DNA from: G958295645 sp965242735
GTDB lineage: Bacteria > Gemmatimonadota > Gemmatimonadetes > Longimicrobiales > Gaopeijiaceae
DNA length: 64,000 bases
Assembly (NCBI GenBank): GCA_965242735.1
Contig: OZ251497.1
Span: 930,001-994,000 of the forward strand
Direction of reading: 5' to 3'
The notes under the pieces were generated by a model. It worked only from the letters and a program-made list of their open reading frames with translations, was not told the origin of the DNA and did not search any database. Positions 34,405-42,499 of the stretch are shown here, piece after piece. Made by a program: the position numbers and the translations under genes. Within the stretch, counting starts at the first letter, position 1; every line of letters begins with the position of its first letter.

Positions 34405-35622
34405 ATGGACTCCGAGAGCGTGGGGATAAGGTGCCGGGCCGAGGACCCAGTCCGCCGTCGTTTCACTTGGACCAAGCGCAGGTGGCTGTCGGCCGTCGCG
34501 TGGGGATGGGTTCCGGCCTTGGTCGTCGCGTGCGCGCCGGATGCTCCCGATGCCGCTTCGTTCTACTCCGGCGCGTGCAGGCTCGCGGACGCGGCCCTCG
34601 AGCCGTGCGATTCGTGCATCGACTTCGAGCTCGCGGCGACGCTGGGGGCCGTTGACGACGAGGGATTTCTGGTGGACCGCGGCACGTTGGGCGACATCGT
34701 GCGCGACCACGACGGCAACTATTGGGCGGGCCAGCGAACCGAGATCAAGGTCTTCGACTCGGCGGGCGCGTACTTGGCCACGGTCGGCAGGGCCGGCCAG
34801 GGGCCTATGGACTTCGACTTCGCCCAGCCCATGCACACGGATTCCCTTGGGCGGATCCATGTGTTCGACATCGGCAACATGAGAGTGTCCGTGATCGCGC
34901 CCGACCGGACGTTGTCCGAGGAACGGCAGCTGCCTGCCTCCTGGGTTCCGGCGATGACGCCGTTGGCCGATGGCGGCCGATACGCGATTCAATCTTGGAT
35001 CGGTACCGCGGACCGGATCGGCTTTCCCCTCCATGTCGTCGACGACGGAAGCATCGTCACTTCCTTCGGTGCCCCCCAGGAAGACGATCCCGGCGGACGC
35101 GTCCTTGACAACTTCACATCGGAGCGTCGGCTGACGACGGACCCTTCGGGGAACATCTTCAGCTCTCACTACTACGACTACATCGTGGAGGCTTGGTCGG
35201 AAGACGGCGCGCGAATCGGCAGGCTGGACGGGCCTGCTTTGTACGACGGTCCGATCCCTCGGCGGCCGGGCACGTATTCTTGGGACAATCCGCCGTGGAA
35301 CGCGATATACGACTTGATGGTCGATTCCAAGGATCATCTGTGGATCGTGTTCCGATACCGGCGGCCTGACTGGCGGGAGAGAATGGTCGAGGTCGTCGAC
35401 TCTCGAGGCGACGTTTGGCTTGAATCGAAGGACGGCATGTGGACTTCGTACCGCCACAGCCGCGTCGACGTGGTCGACTTGCAATCGTGCGCGACGATTG
35501 CGTCGCAGTGGCATGACGGAGTGCTGATGAACTTCATCGGAGAGAATATGGTGTCCGAAATCGCGCACCGTGAAGACGGACAAGAGTTTGTCAACATCTG
35601 GAGATTCTCATATGCTCGCTAG
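34405..35622 (+). CDS. 6-bladed beta-propeller lipoprotein, copy A
   Basis: The 405-residue exported protein has a lipobox (WVPALVVAC, Cys43), a Cys-containing stretch (CRLADAALEPCDSCIDFE) and repeated propeller strands: DIVRDHDGNYWAG, IKVFDSAGAYLATVGRAGQG, DSLGRIHVFDIGNMRVSV, HVVDDGSIVTSFGAP and TDPSGNIFSSHYYDYIVEAW. This matches the 6-bladed beta-propeller family (NHL-like), common in Bacteroidota and Gemmatimonadota; the function is unknown and usually assumed to be ligand or protein binding at the envelope. Start ATG 34405 lies at the predicted transcription start. It ends in RFSYAR, whose last codons overlap an ATG (35612) of another frame. Two close paralogues follow at 37178 and 38352. 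Confidence 0.82.
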   Translation: MDSESVGIRCRAEDPVRRRFTWTKRRWLSAVAWGWVPALVVACAPDAPDAASFYSGACRLADAALEPCDSCIDFELAATLGAVDDEGFLVDRGTLGDIVRDHDGNYWAGQRTEIKVFDSAGAYLATVGRAGQGPMDFDFAQPMHTDSLGRIHVFDIGNMRVSVIAPDRTLSEERQLPASWVPAMTPLADGGRYAIQSWIGTADRIGFPLHVVDDGSIVTSFGAPQEDDPGGRVLDNFTSERRLTTDPSGNIFSSHYYDYIVEAWSEDGARIGRLDGPALYDGPIPRRPGTYSWDNPPWNAIYDLMVDSKDHLWIVFRYRRPDWRERMVEVVDSRGDVWLESKDGMWTSYRHSRVDVVDLQSCATIASQWHDGVLMNFIGENMVSEIAHREDGQEFVNIWRFSYAR

Positions 35623-35698
35623 GGCTGGTCATGGAACGCCGAAGGCGAGAAACGGAATGCCGATCCTGGCCCGGTTCGGCCCAAGACGGGAGGTTCAC

Positions 35699-36196
35699 AT
35701 GTTCCAGAGATTCCGATTTTCGATGCTGACGGTCATGGCGTTCGCGCTTGTGGTCGGATTCAGCACCGACGCGGCTGCACAGGACTGCGCACTGGAGTGC
35801 CGTATCTGCAACGGAGACGGCCGAGAAGGCGTCGGCTACAACAGAAATGGGGGCTACGACATGCGTTGCGTCGACTCCAATCTTTGCAAAGTATGCGGAG
35901 AAGAGGAAGAGGAAAAGACGCTCGTAGCGGATGCCGGGCCGTCGGAGGCCAGCATCTTGCGCACGTTGTCGGTCGCACGGCCCGACGACTTGGCAGCTGT
36001 GGCGGCCAAGTATCACGATCGCATCTTTCTGCATGCGTCGCGCCAGCTCCTGGCCATCCGAGGGGAAGGTTGCCAGGAGGAATACATCACGACAGTTGCA
36101 TTCGTGAGTTCCGACAGAACTGCGGCACTGGAGCAGTTTGGAATTCGCTCGTTGGAGGACTTCTATCGGGACGCAAACGCGAACAGCTCTGGTTGA
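35699..36196 (+). CDS. Secreted cysteine-rich protein of unknown function
   Basis: A 165-residue protein with a signal peptide (MLTVMAFALVVGFSTDAAAQ). The mature N-terminus has clustered cysteines (CALECRIC and CVDSNLCKVC, resembling DnaJ-type CxxCxGxG in spacing but without its glycines), then an acidic EEEEEKT linker and a helical tail (ASILRTLSVARPDDLAAVAA). I do not recognise it. The chosen start is ATG 35699, preceded by GGGAGG and five bases, an excellent ribosome site; a longer frame from 35612 overlaps copy A's stop and lacks one. It lies between propeller copy A and the HExxH peptidase and ends 34 bases before the latter, so the two may be co-expressed. Two metal or disulfide clusters are possible. 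Confidence 0.72.
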   Translation: MFQRFRFSMLTVMAFALVVGFSTDAAAQDCALECRICNGDGREGVGYNRNGGYDMRCVDSNLCKVCGEEEEEKTLVADAGPSEASILRTLSVARPDDLAAVAAKYHDRIFLHASRQLLAIRGEGCQEEYITTVAFVSSDRTAALEQFGIRSLEDFYRDANANSSG

Positions 36197-36230
36197 GTCG
36201 CCGACAGGCGGTTTATCGGGGACGAGCCCC

Positions 36231-37079
36231 GTGCGGCGGCTGGTCTCGTCAGTCGCCGCACGGCTCGTCCCCCTGTCGTGTTGGCGCGTCTTTTTCGCTA
36301 GTGTAGGTCTGCCGTGCCTTGTCGCAGGCACGGCGAATGCGCAGAATCGGGATGAATGGCATGTCGCGGATGCCGTCCATGGGCGTTACGGGCGAGTCGT
36401 GTTCCCCGCTATTGCCGATATTGATCTTCACCATGTGCGTCGGATATTGCAAGTATTGGATGACCATCGGGTCTTGCCAGGGTTGCCGTCGCACGGACAA
36501 CTAGACATTGAGATTACGGTCACACTTGCGTCAGATATTGACGTTGGAACGATCCATGGATGGAGCAAGCCGGAACAGCACTTGATCGTTCTTCCTATGC
36601 GGGAATCTTTCTCTTGGAATGACTTGTTGCTCAGGAGAGTAATTCGTCACGAACTCGCACACATCGCATTGAGTGAGTTCTTGGGACATCGGAACTTGTC
36701 GAAATGGTTTGAAGAAGGATTCGCAGAGTGGGTTGCCGGGGGGCTTACTCTCGAAGGTGAAGCGAGGCTGGAAATCGAAGTTCGACGACGAGATGTTGGA
36801 ACCATGCGCATGCCTGCATTGGAAGAAATTGGCACCGAGTTTCCTGATCGATTGGCATATGATTTTTATTCTAGCTTTTTCGATTTTTTGGAATTTCGAT
36901 TAGGAAAGGAACTTCGAAATGGAGTCTTACTCGAAAATGTAAGGAATGGTGATGTTTATCTTGCATTGGCCAATGCTGTTGACGGTGGCTTGGATGCTCT
37001 GGAATTGGAGTGGCACAGTTACTTGTTGAACCGTTTCCTAGATGGGAACGACGTAGCACGAATGACACGAAGATTTTGA
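36231..37079 (+). CDS. Secreted HExxH peptidase (MA-clan, gluzincin-like)
   Basis: A 282-residue exported protein with a signal peptide ending LVAGTANAQ. The zinc motif RHELAHIALSEFLG (near residue 141) and the downstream WFEEGFAEWVAG helix supply the H-E-H-E ligands of MA-clan peptidases of the type seen in Gemmatimonadota secreted proteins. The C-terminal region is helical (LDALELEWHSYLLNRFL). The start is GTG 36231; an earlier frame adds residues without signal-peptide character. From about 36500 the base composition is much more AT-rich than the flanks (for example GATTTTTATTCTAGCTTTTT near 36860), suggesting recent transfer. Its substrate is unknown; the neighbouring Cys-rich protein is a candidate partner. 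Confidence 0.8.
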   Translation: MRRLVSSVAARLVPLSCWRVFFASVGLPCLVAGTANAQNRDEWHVADAVHGRYGRVVFPAIADIDLHHVRRILQVLDDHRVLPGLPSHGQLDIEITVTLASDIDVGTIHGWSKPEQHLIVLPMRESFSWNDLLLRRVIRHELAHIALSEFLGHRNLSKWFEEGFAEWVAGGLTLEGEARLEIEVRRRDVGTMRMPALEEIGTEFPDRLAYDFYSSFFDFLEFRLGKELRNGVLLENVRNGDVYLALANAVDGGLDALELEWHSYLLNRFLDGNDVARMTRRF

Positions 37080-37177
37080 ACTCTTCGCAGGGATCGCATG
37101 GTGATCTCGCTCCGGCCCGCGTGGAAGCAAGCCGGGGGCTGTCTCGACGCTTTCGTTCTTCCCATGGACTCAGAGGT

Positions 37178-38362
37178 GTGCCCAACGGATTCTGTTTTTC
37201 TGCGGCTGGCACCAAGCGCAGATGGCTGTCGGCCGTCCTGTGGGGATGGCTTCCGGTCTTGGCCTTCGCGTGCGCGCCCGATGCTCCGGATGCCGCTTCG
37301 TTCTACTCCGGCGCGTGCAGGCTGGCGGACGCGGCCCTCGAGCCGTGCGATTCGTGCATCGACTTCGAGCTCGCGACGACGCTGGGGGCCGCCGACGACG
37401 ACGGGTTCCTTGTGGACCGCGGCACGTTCGGCGACATCGTGCGCGACCACGACGGCAACTATTGGGCGGGCCAGCGAACCGAGATCAAGGTCTTCGACTC
37501 GGCGGGCGCGTACTTGGCCACGGTCGGCAGAGCCGGGCAGGGGCCGATGGAGTTCGAGTTCGCGCAGCCCATGCACACGGATTCCCTTGGACGGATCCAT
37601 GTGTTCGACATCCGCAACATGAGAGTGTCCGTGATCGCGCCCGACCGGACGTTGTCGGAGCAACGGCAGCTGCCTGCCTCCTGGGTTCCCGCGATGACGC
37701 CGTTGGCGGACGGCGGCCGATACGCGATTCAATCTTGGATCCGCAGCGCGGAGCGAAGCGGTTTTCCTCTCCATGTCGTCGACGACGAGGGCATCGTCAC
37801 TTCCTTCGGCGCCCCCCAGGAAGACGACCCCGGCGGACGCGTCCTCGACGCCTTCACTGCAGAGCGCCAGCTGACGACGGACCCTTCGGGGAACATCTTC
37901 AGCTCGCACTACTACGACTACATCGTGGAGGCTTGGTCGGAAGACGGCGTGCGAATCGGCAGGCTGGACGGGCCTGCCTTGTACGACGGTCCGATCCCTC
38001 GGCGGCCGGGCTCGTATTCATGGGACAATCCTCCGTGGAACCAGATCTACGACTTGATGGTCGATTCCGGCGGCCGTTTGTGGATCGTGTTCTGGTACCG
38101 GCGGCCTGACTGGCGGGAAGGAATGGTCGAGGTGACTGGAGCCCGAGGCGACGTTTGGCTTGACTCGAAGGACGGCACGTTGGCTTCGTACCTCCGCAGT
38201 CGCGTCGACGTGGTTGACTTGCAATCGTGCGCGACGATCGCGTCGCAGTGGCATGACGGACTGCTGACGAAGTTCATCGGAGAGGATATGGTGTCCGAGA
38301 CCGCGTACCGCGACGACGGACAGGAGTTCGTCAACATCTGGAGATTCTCGTATGCTCGCTAG
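37178..38362 (+). CDS. 6-bladed beta-propeller lipoprotein, copy B
   Basis: A close paralogue of copy A from the lipobox on (LPVLAFACAPDAPDA): all propeller strands are conserved, including DSLGRIHVFDIRNMRVSV and SSHYYDYIVEAWSEDG. The N-terminus differs. The ATG that corresponds to the copy A start (37164, MDSE) has fallen out of frame through an indel, so translation must begin elsewhere; GTG 37178 gives a short signal peptide with KRRWLSAVLWGW. Differences from copy A are scattered, many at codon third positions, and cluster near WYRRPDWREGMVEVTGARG. The final RFSYAR codons overlap the ATG of copy C. Confidence 0.8.
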   Translation: MPNGFCFSAAGTKRRWLSAVLWGWLPVLAFACAPDAPDAASFYSGACRLADAALEPCDSCIDFELATTLGAADDDGFLVDRGTFGDIVRDHDGNYWAGQRTEIKVFDSAGAYLATVGRAGQGPMEFEFAQPMHTDSLGRIHVFDIRNMRVSVIAPDRTLSEQRQLPASWVPAMTPLADGGRYAIQSWIRSAERSGFPLHVVDDEGIVTSFGAPQEDDPGGRVLDAFTAERQLTTDPSGNIFSSHYYDYIVEAWSEDGVRIGRLDGPALYDGPIPRRPGSYSWDNPPWNQIYDLMVDSGGRLWIVFWYRRPDWREGMVEVTGARGDVWLDSKDGTLASYLRSRVDVVDLQSCATIASQWHDGLLTKFIGEDMVSETAYRDDGQEFVNIWRFSYAR

Positions 38363-39548
38363 GGCCGCAGCCTTCGCATTTCCTCCGGCTGGCAACAAGC
38401 GCAGATGGCTGTTGGCCGTCGCGTGGGGATGGCTCCCGGTCTTGGCCTTCGCGTGCGCGCCCGATGCTCCCGATGCCGCTTCGTTCTACTCCGGCGCGTG
38501 CAGGCTGGCGGACGCGGCCCTTGAGCCGTGCGATTCGTGCATCGACTTCGAGCGCGTGACGACGCTGGGAGCTGACGACGACGAGGGATTCCTGGCGGAC
38601 CGCGGCACCTTGGGCGACATCGTGCGCGACCACGACGGCAATTATTGGGCCGGCCAGCGAACCGAGATCAAGATCTTCGACTCGGCGGGCGCGTACCTGG
38701 CCACAGTCGGCCGATCCGGCGAGGGGCCGATGGAATTCGAGTTTGCCCAGCCCATGCACACGGATTCCCTTGGGCGGGTTCACGTGTTCGACAACCGCAA
38801 CGCGCGGGTGTCCGTGATCGCACCCGACCGGACGTTTTTGTCCGAGCAACGGCGATTGCCGGCCACAGCTGTCTTCGCGATGACGCCGTTGGCCGACGGC
38901 GACCGATACGCGATTCAATCTTGGATCGGCAGCGCGGAGCGGAGCGGCTTTCCCCTCCACGTGATCGACGACGGAGGCATCGTCACCTCGTTCGGCGCCC
39001 CTCAGGAAGACGATCCCGGCGGACGCGCCCTCGACGCCTTCACGGCGGAGCGTCGGCTGACCACGGACCCTTCGGGGAACGTCTTCAGCTCGCACTACTA
39101 CGACTACATCGTGGAGGCTTGGTCGGAAGACGGCGCTCGGATCGGAAGACTCGACGGGCCAGCATTGTACGACGGTCCGGTCCCCCGGCGGCCGGGCTCG
39201 TATTCTTGGGACAATCCGCCGTGGAACGCGATATACGACTTGATGGTCGATTCCGGCGGCCGTTTGTGGGTCGTGTTCCGATACAGGCGTCCTGACTGGC
39301 GGGAGAGAATGGTCGAGGTCGTCGACTCTCGAGGCCGGGCTCGGATTGAATCGAAGGACGGCTTATGGACTTCGTACCGCCACAGCCGCATCGACGTGGT
39401 GGACTTGCAGTCGTGCGCCACGATTGCGTCGCAGTGGCATGACGGAGTGCTGATGAACTTCATCGGAGAGGACATGGTGTCCGAGATCGCGCACCACGAA
39501 GACGGAGAAGAGTTCGTCAACATCTGGAGATTCTCATATGCGCGCTAG
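38352..39548 (+). CDS. 6-bladed beta-propeller lipoprotein, copy C
   Basis: A 398-residue third paralogue. It starts at ATG 38352 inside the end of copy B (MLARAAAFAFPPAGNKRRW), with an overlap of 11 bases. Lipobox LPVLAFAC (Cys35), followed by the same CRLADAALEPCDSCIDFE and blades. Changes relative to A and B include FLSEQRRLPATAVFAMTP (with one extra residue) and GRARIESKDGLWTSYRHSRI. The direct overlap makes B and C a tandem pair on one transcript. Only surface-exposed loops appear to vary by eye. Confidence 0.82.
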   Translation: MLARAAAFAFPPAGNKRRWLLAVAWGWLPVLAFACAPDAPDAASFYSGACRLADAALEPCDSCIDFERVTTLGADDDEGFLADRGTLGDIVRDHDGNYWAGQRTEIKIFDSAGAYLATVGRSGEGPMEFEFAQPMHTDSLGRVHVFDNRNARVSVIAPDRTFLSEQRRLPATAVFAMTPLADGDRYAIQSWIGSAERSGFPLHVIDDGGIVTSFGAPQEDDPGGRALDAFTAERRLTTDPSGNVFSSHYYDYIVEAWSEDGARIGRLDGPALYDGPVPRRPGSYSWDNPPWNAIYDLMVDSGGRLWVVFRYRRPDWRERMVEVVDSRGRARIESKDGLWTSYRHSRIDVVDLQSCATIASQWHDGVLMNFIGEDMVSEIAHHEDGEEFVNIWRFSYAR

Positions 39549-39588
39549 GATGTCTCACACCGGCCGCGCGGAGGCGGGCCGCTAGCGG

Positions 39589-40599
39589 GTGCAGTTGCGC
39601 GTTCTCTCGGGAGCGGACGTCGCCTCGCTGGTGCCGATGGCCGACGCGATCGAGACGATGGCGCATGCCTTCGGGCAGCTCTCCGCAGGCCAGGCGGAGA
39701 TGCCCTCGCGGGTGGCGCTGGAGTCGGGCGGGGGCGTCAGCTTGTTCATGCCCGCGCGGTTGCGGGGGGCCGGGGAGCGCGGCGTCAAGGTCGTGTCGAT
39801 TTTTCCGGGCAACCGGGGGCGCGGCCTGCCGGCGATCAACGGGGCCGTCCTGATGCTGGACGACGAAACGGGCGTGCCCCAGGCGTTGCTGGACGCAGGC
39901 GAGCTGACGGCGATTCGGACGGCGGCAGCCGCGGGCTTGGCCGCCCGCCTGCTGAGCAGGCCGGAGTCCCGAGTCTTGGCAGTGTTCGGCGCCGGGGCGC
40001 AGGCGGTGCGCCATGTCGAAGCGATTCGGGCGGTGCGTCCGATCGAGGACGTCCGCGTCGTGTCGAAGGGCGGAGAATCGGCCCGTCGGCTGGCGGCGTC
40101 GTTGGAAGGCGTCGAGGCGAATGCGTTGCAAGTCCCGGCCGAGGCGCTCGACGGCGCGGATGTCGTCGTGGCCGTGACCACCTCGCGCGTGCCGGTGTTC
40201 GACGGATCGGCGCTGCCCGCCGGAACCCACGTGAGCGGCGGCGGCAGCTTCACCCCGGACGCCCAGGAGATCGGCCCGGAGGTCGTGGCGCGCGCTCGGG
40301 TGGTGGTGGAAGACCGCTTGGCCGCGATGGACGAGGCGGGCGACTTGCTCGTTCCACTCCGGCAAGGTATCGTATCAGAAGCCGTGATCGACGCCGACCT
40401 GGGCGAAATCGTCAACGGGACCGCCCCTCGAGGCGCGGCCGGCCACGAACTGACCTTCTTCAAGTCGGTCGGCGTGGCCGTCCAGGACGTGGCGATCGCG
40501 GCTGAAGCCCTGCGGCGCGCCGAGGAACGTGGCGTGGGGTGCTCGGCGTCGTCATTGGCCGCCGAAACGTACCCCTCGCGCCCAGGAATTGCCCGATGA
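39589..40599 (+). CDS. Ornithine cyclodeaminase / mu-crystallin family NAD(P)-dependent enzyme
   Basis: A 336-residue member of the OCD/mu-crystallin family. The nucleotide-binding signature VLAVFGAGAQAVRHVEAI (GxGxxA type) is at about 125-142; VVSIFPGNRGRGLPAINGAV, GELTAIRTAAAAGLA and DVVVAVTTSRVPVFDG also match. Members act as ornithine cyclodeaminase, alanine dehydrogenase or ketimine reductase; which applies here cannot be read. The start is GTG 39589. Its stop overlaps the ATG of the small membrane protein, suggesting coupling. Confidence 0.87.
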   Translation: MQLRVLSGADVASLVPMADAIETMAHAFGQLSAGQAEMPSRVALESGGGVSLFMPARLRGAGERGVKVVSIFPGNRGRGLPAINGAVLMLDDETGVPQALLDAGELTAIRTAAAAGLAARLLSRPESRVLAVFGAGAQAVRHVEAIRAVRPIEDVRVVSKGGESARRLAASLEGVEANALQVPAEALDGADVVVAVTTSRVPVFDGSALPAGTHVSGGGSFTPDAQEIGPEVVARARVVVEDRLAAMDEAGDLLVPLRQGIVSEAVIDADLGEIVNGTAPRGAAGHELTFFKSVGVAVQDVAIAAEALRRAEERGVGCSASSLAAETYPSRPGIAR

Positions 40600-40889
40600 A
40601 CGCAAGACGCCCCTCTTGGATTCTGGACGATGGGCCTTTGGCTGGCCGGTGGGCGCTGGGATACGGGCTCTGCGGCTTGGTCGGCGGCGTCTTCTGGGCG
40701 AGCGGCGTCACACACGGCGGCGCCCTGTCCTTCACGATGCTTCTGGCAGTGGTTTGCTCTTGCTTCCTTGTGCGGGACGTGTGGCAGTTGCGGAAGACAT
40801 GGTCGAGGGGCAAGTTCGTCTGCCACTGCGTGGTTGCTTGGGGTTGCGTGGCGGGCGCCATCGTCGGGGTCGTGCGGGTGCAAGCCTGA
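40596..40889 (+). CDS. Small membrane protein coupled to the OCD-like gene
   Basis: A 97-residue protein with three hydrophobic stretches (LGYGLCGLVGGVFWASGV; FTMLLAVVCSCFLV; HCVVAWGCVAGAIVGVV) and five cysteines near or in the helices. ATG 40596 overlaps the OCD-like stop by four bases (ATGA). No family was recognised; it may be a membrane anchor or transport component. Confidence 0.6.
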   Translation: MNARRPSWILDDGPLAGRWALGYGLCGLVGGVFWASGVTHGGALSFTMLLAVVCSCFLVRDVWQLRKTWSRGKFVCHCVVAWGCVAGAIVGVVRVQA

Positions 40890-40979
40890 CGGGCAACCCC
40901 GGGAAGTCGTGCGCCGTGGTCGTCTACCGAGTGGGCTGGCCGTAGGCTCGGTCGGCTTGTTGCGCCGCGTCGTCTCCGT

Positions 40980-42235
40980 TCACGCGGCGGGACGGGTCTG
41001 CCCGGTCTCCCACAAGGCTCGCAACGGCACGGCTCGCAGACGGTCGCCGAACAGCAGGCTCATCTCGCCGTCGTAGAGCACGACGCCGCCGGCGAAGCGG
41101 GGGCCCGCAGCGGCCCGAAGCTTGCGAAGTCCACGGAAGTCGCCGTGGCCGACGGTGGCCGCGGCCGTCACTCCGATGCCCGCGATGGCCCTTCCCCGTT
41201 CGACGACCACGTCCACTTCGGCGCCGTCCTTGTCTCGGTAGTGGCAGAACGAATGGGGTTCGTCGTGCCCGCTGGCCATCCGCCGAAGTTCCTGATGGAC
41301 GAACGTCTCGAGAAGTTGTCCCAGCAAGGGGCGCTCGGCGAGGAGGGACGACGCGTCCATGCCGAGCAGCGCGCAAGCCAGCCCCGTGTCGCCGACGTGA
41401 AGCTTGGGCGTCTTGACCAGCCGCTTGAGGCTGCTCCCGTGCCAGGGCTGGACGCGTTCCAGGAGAAAGACGCGCTCCAGCAACGCGACGTAGTCCCCGA
41501 TCGTCACCCTGCTGACGCTGAAGGTCGACGCCAGCTTGGTTGCGTTGAAGAGTTGCGCCGTGTTGGCCGCGGCCACGGACAGCAGCTTGGGCAGGGCGTC
41601 GAAATGGCGGATGCGCGCCAGGTTCCGCACGTCGCGCTCGACGAGGGTCTCGACGTAGCTCCTGTGCCATTCGGCCCGCCAGCGGCCCTTCGGTCGCCAG
41701 AGCGCCGCCGGGTACCCGCCGCCGGCGATCCGCTCGGCGAGTTCGGCGCCGAGGCGTTCGGCGACCCCGAAGCCGGGGCCGTCGCCGAACAGGACGTCCA
41801 GGAACCCCGGACTCGGCGGGGTCGGCCGGCCATGGCCGTTGGCGGCGTGGCCGGAGGCCGGATCCGCCGACGCCGACGGGCGTTGCGACGAGGCATGGCC
41901 CTGGGCGCGGCCCACGCCCGCCACGGAGGCCGGATCCGCCGACGCCGACGGGCGTTGCGACAGCTCCTCCTGCGACAACGGGTGGAGGCGGAGGACATGC
42001 ATCCGCCCGGCCAGCGAGTCCGAGAGCTTGGGGAGGAGCAGGATGTTGGAGGACCCGGCCAGGATGAAGCGGCCCGGCGCGCGACGTAGGCGTAGCCCAA
42101 CGGGCCGCCCACGGCACGTGCCAGCGTCGTCTTTCCGCATTGCCGGGGTCCGTGGACCAGCACGGCGGGCGAGTGGGCCAGGGCTTCGGCCAACGGCCGA
42201 GCGGCGCAACGAGGGTAGAGACCGGCTTGGTTCAT
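40980..42235 (-). pseudogene. Decayed AAA ATPase with DUF4143 domain
   Basis: The N-terminus (from ATG 42235) has MNQAGLYPRCAARPLAEA and an intact Walker A, VLVHGPRQCGKTTLARAV, then reads GGPLGYAYVA and jumps frame. The second frame continues with APGRFILAGSSNILLLPKLS and the DUF4143 body (VERDVRNLARIRHFDALPKL; GEMSLLFGDRLRAVPLRALW at the end). The sequence normally between, including Walker B, is missing: about 35 codons lost together with a frameshift. The C-terminal part also carries a 38-base repeat pair and other insertions (41852-41961). Intact relatives are ATPases with a restriction-like C-terminal domain. Confidence 0.75.
41852..41961. repeat. Exact 38-bp direct repeat, offset 72 bases
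   Basis: The unit CGGAGGCCGGATCCGCCGAC and the next 18 bases is identical at 41852-41889 and 41924-41961. The offset of 72 is in frame and adds the peptide QRPSASADPAS twice. Another 38-base pair with exactly the same 72-base offset is at 55473-55582. Confidence 0.85.
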
Positions 42236-42499
42236 CAGCTAATCGTAGGGAACATGCTCGTCTGATCGCAAGGACAACGTCGGCCAGTCGGAAGACTCTT
42301 CCGACTGGTCGGCCTAAAATGCGTTGTGAACTTTAACATATGACGTTCCATGACAATCGTCCAATCGTAAGAAAAATGATCGTCCAATCGAAAGAACACG
42401 ACGACTGGTTGGCCGACGGTTGGCCCGGCAACCCGATGCCGCGCCCCGCGGCACCCCCTGCCGTCGAAGCGACGAACTCGTTGGTCGAGTCGTCCGGAC
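42236..42499. promoter_or_regulatory. Spacer with a long palindrome and a short direct repeat
   Basis: CCAGTCGGAAGA (42284-42295) and TCTTCCGACTGG (42297-42308) form a 25-base palindrome with one central base, about 50 bases upstream of the DUF4143 ATG, suggesting an operator. ATCGTCCAATCGTAAGAA (42356) recurs as ATCGTCCAATCGAAAGAA (42379), 23 bases apart. The rest, up to the BNR gene stop, is unassigned and relatively AT-rich. Confidence 0.4.
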
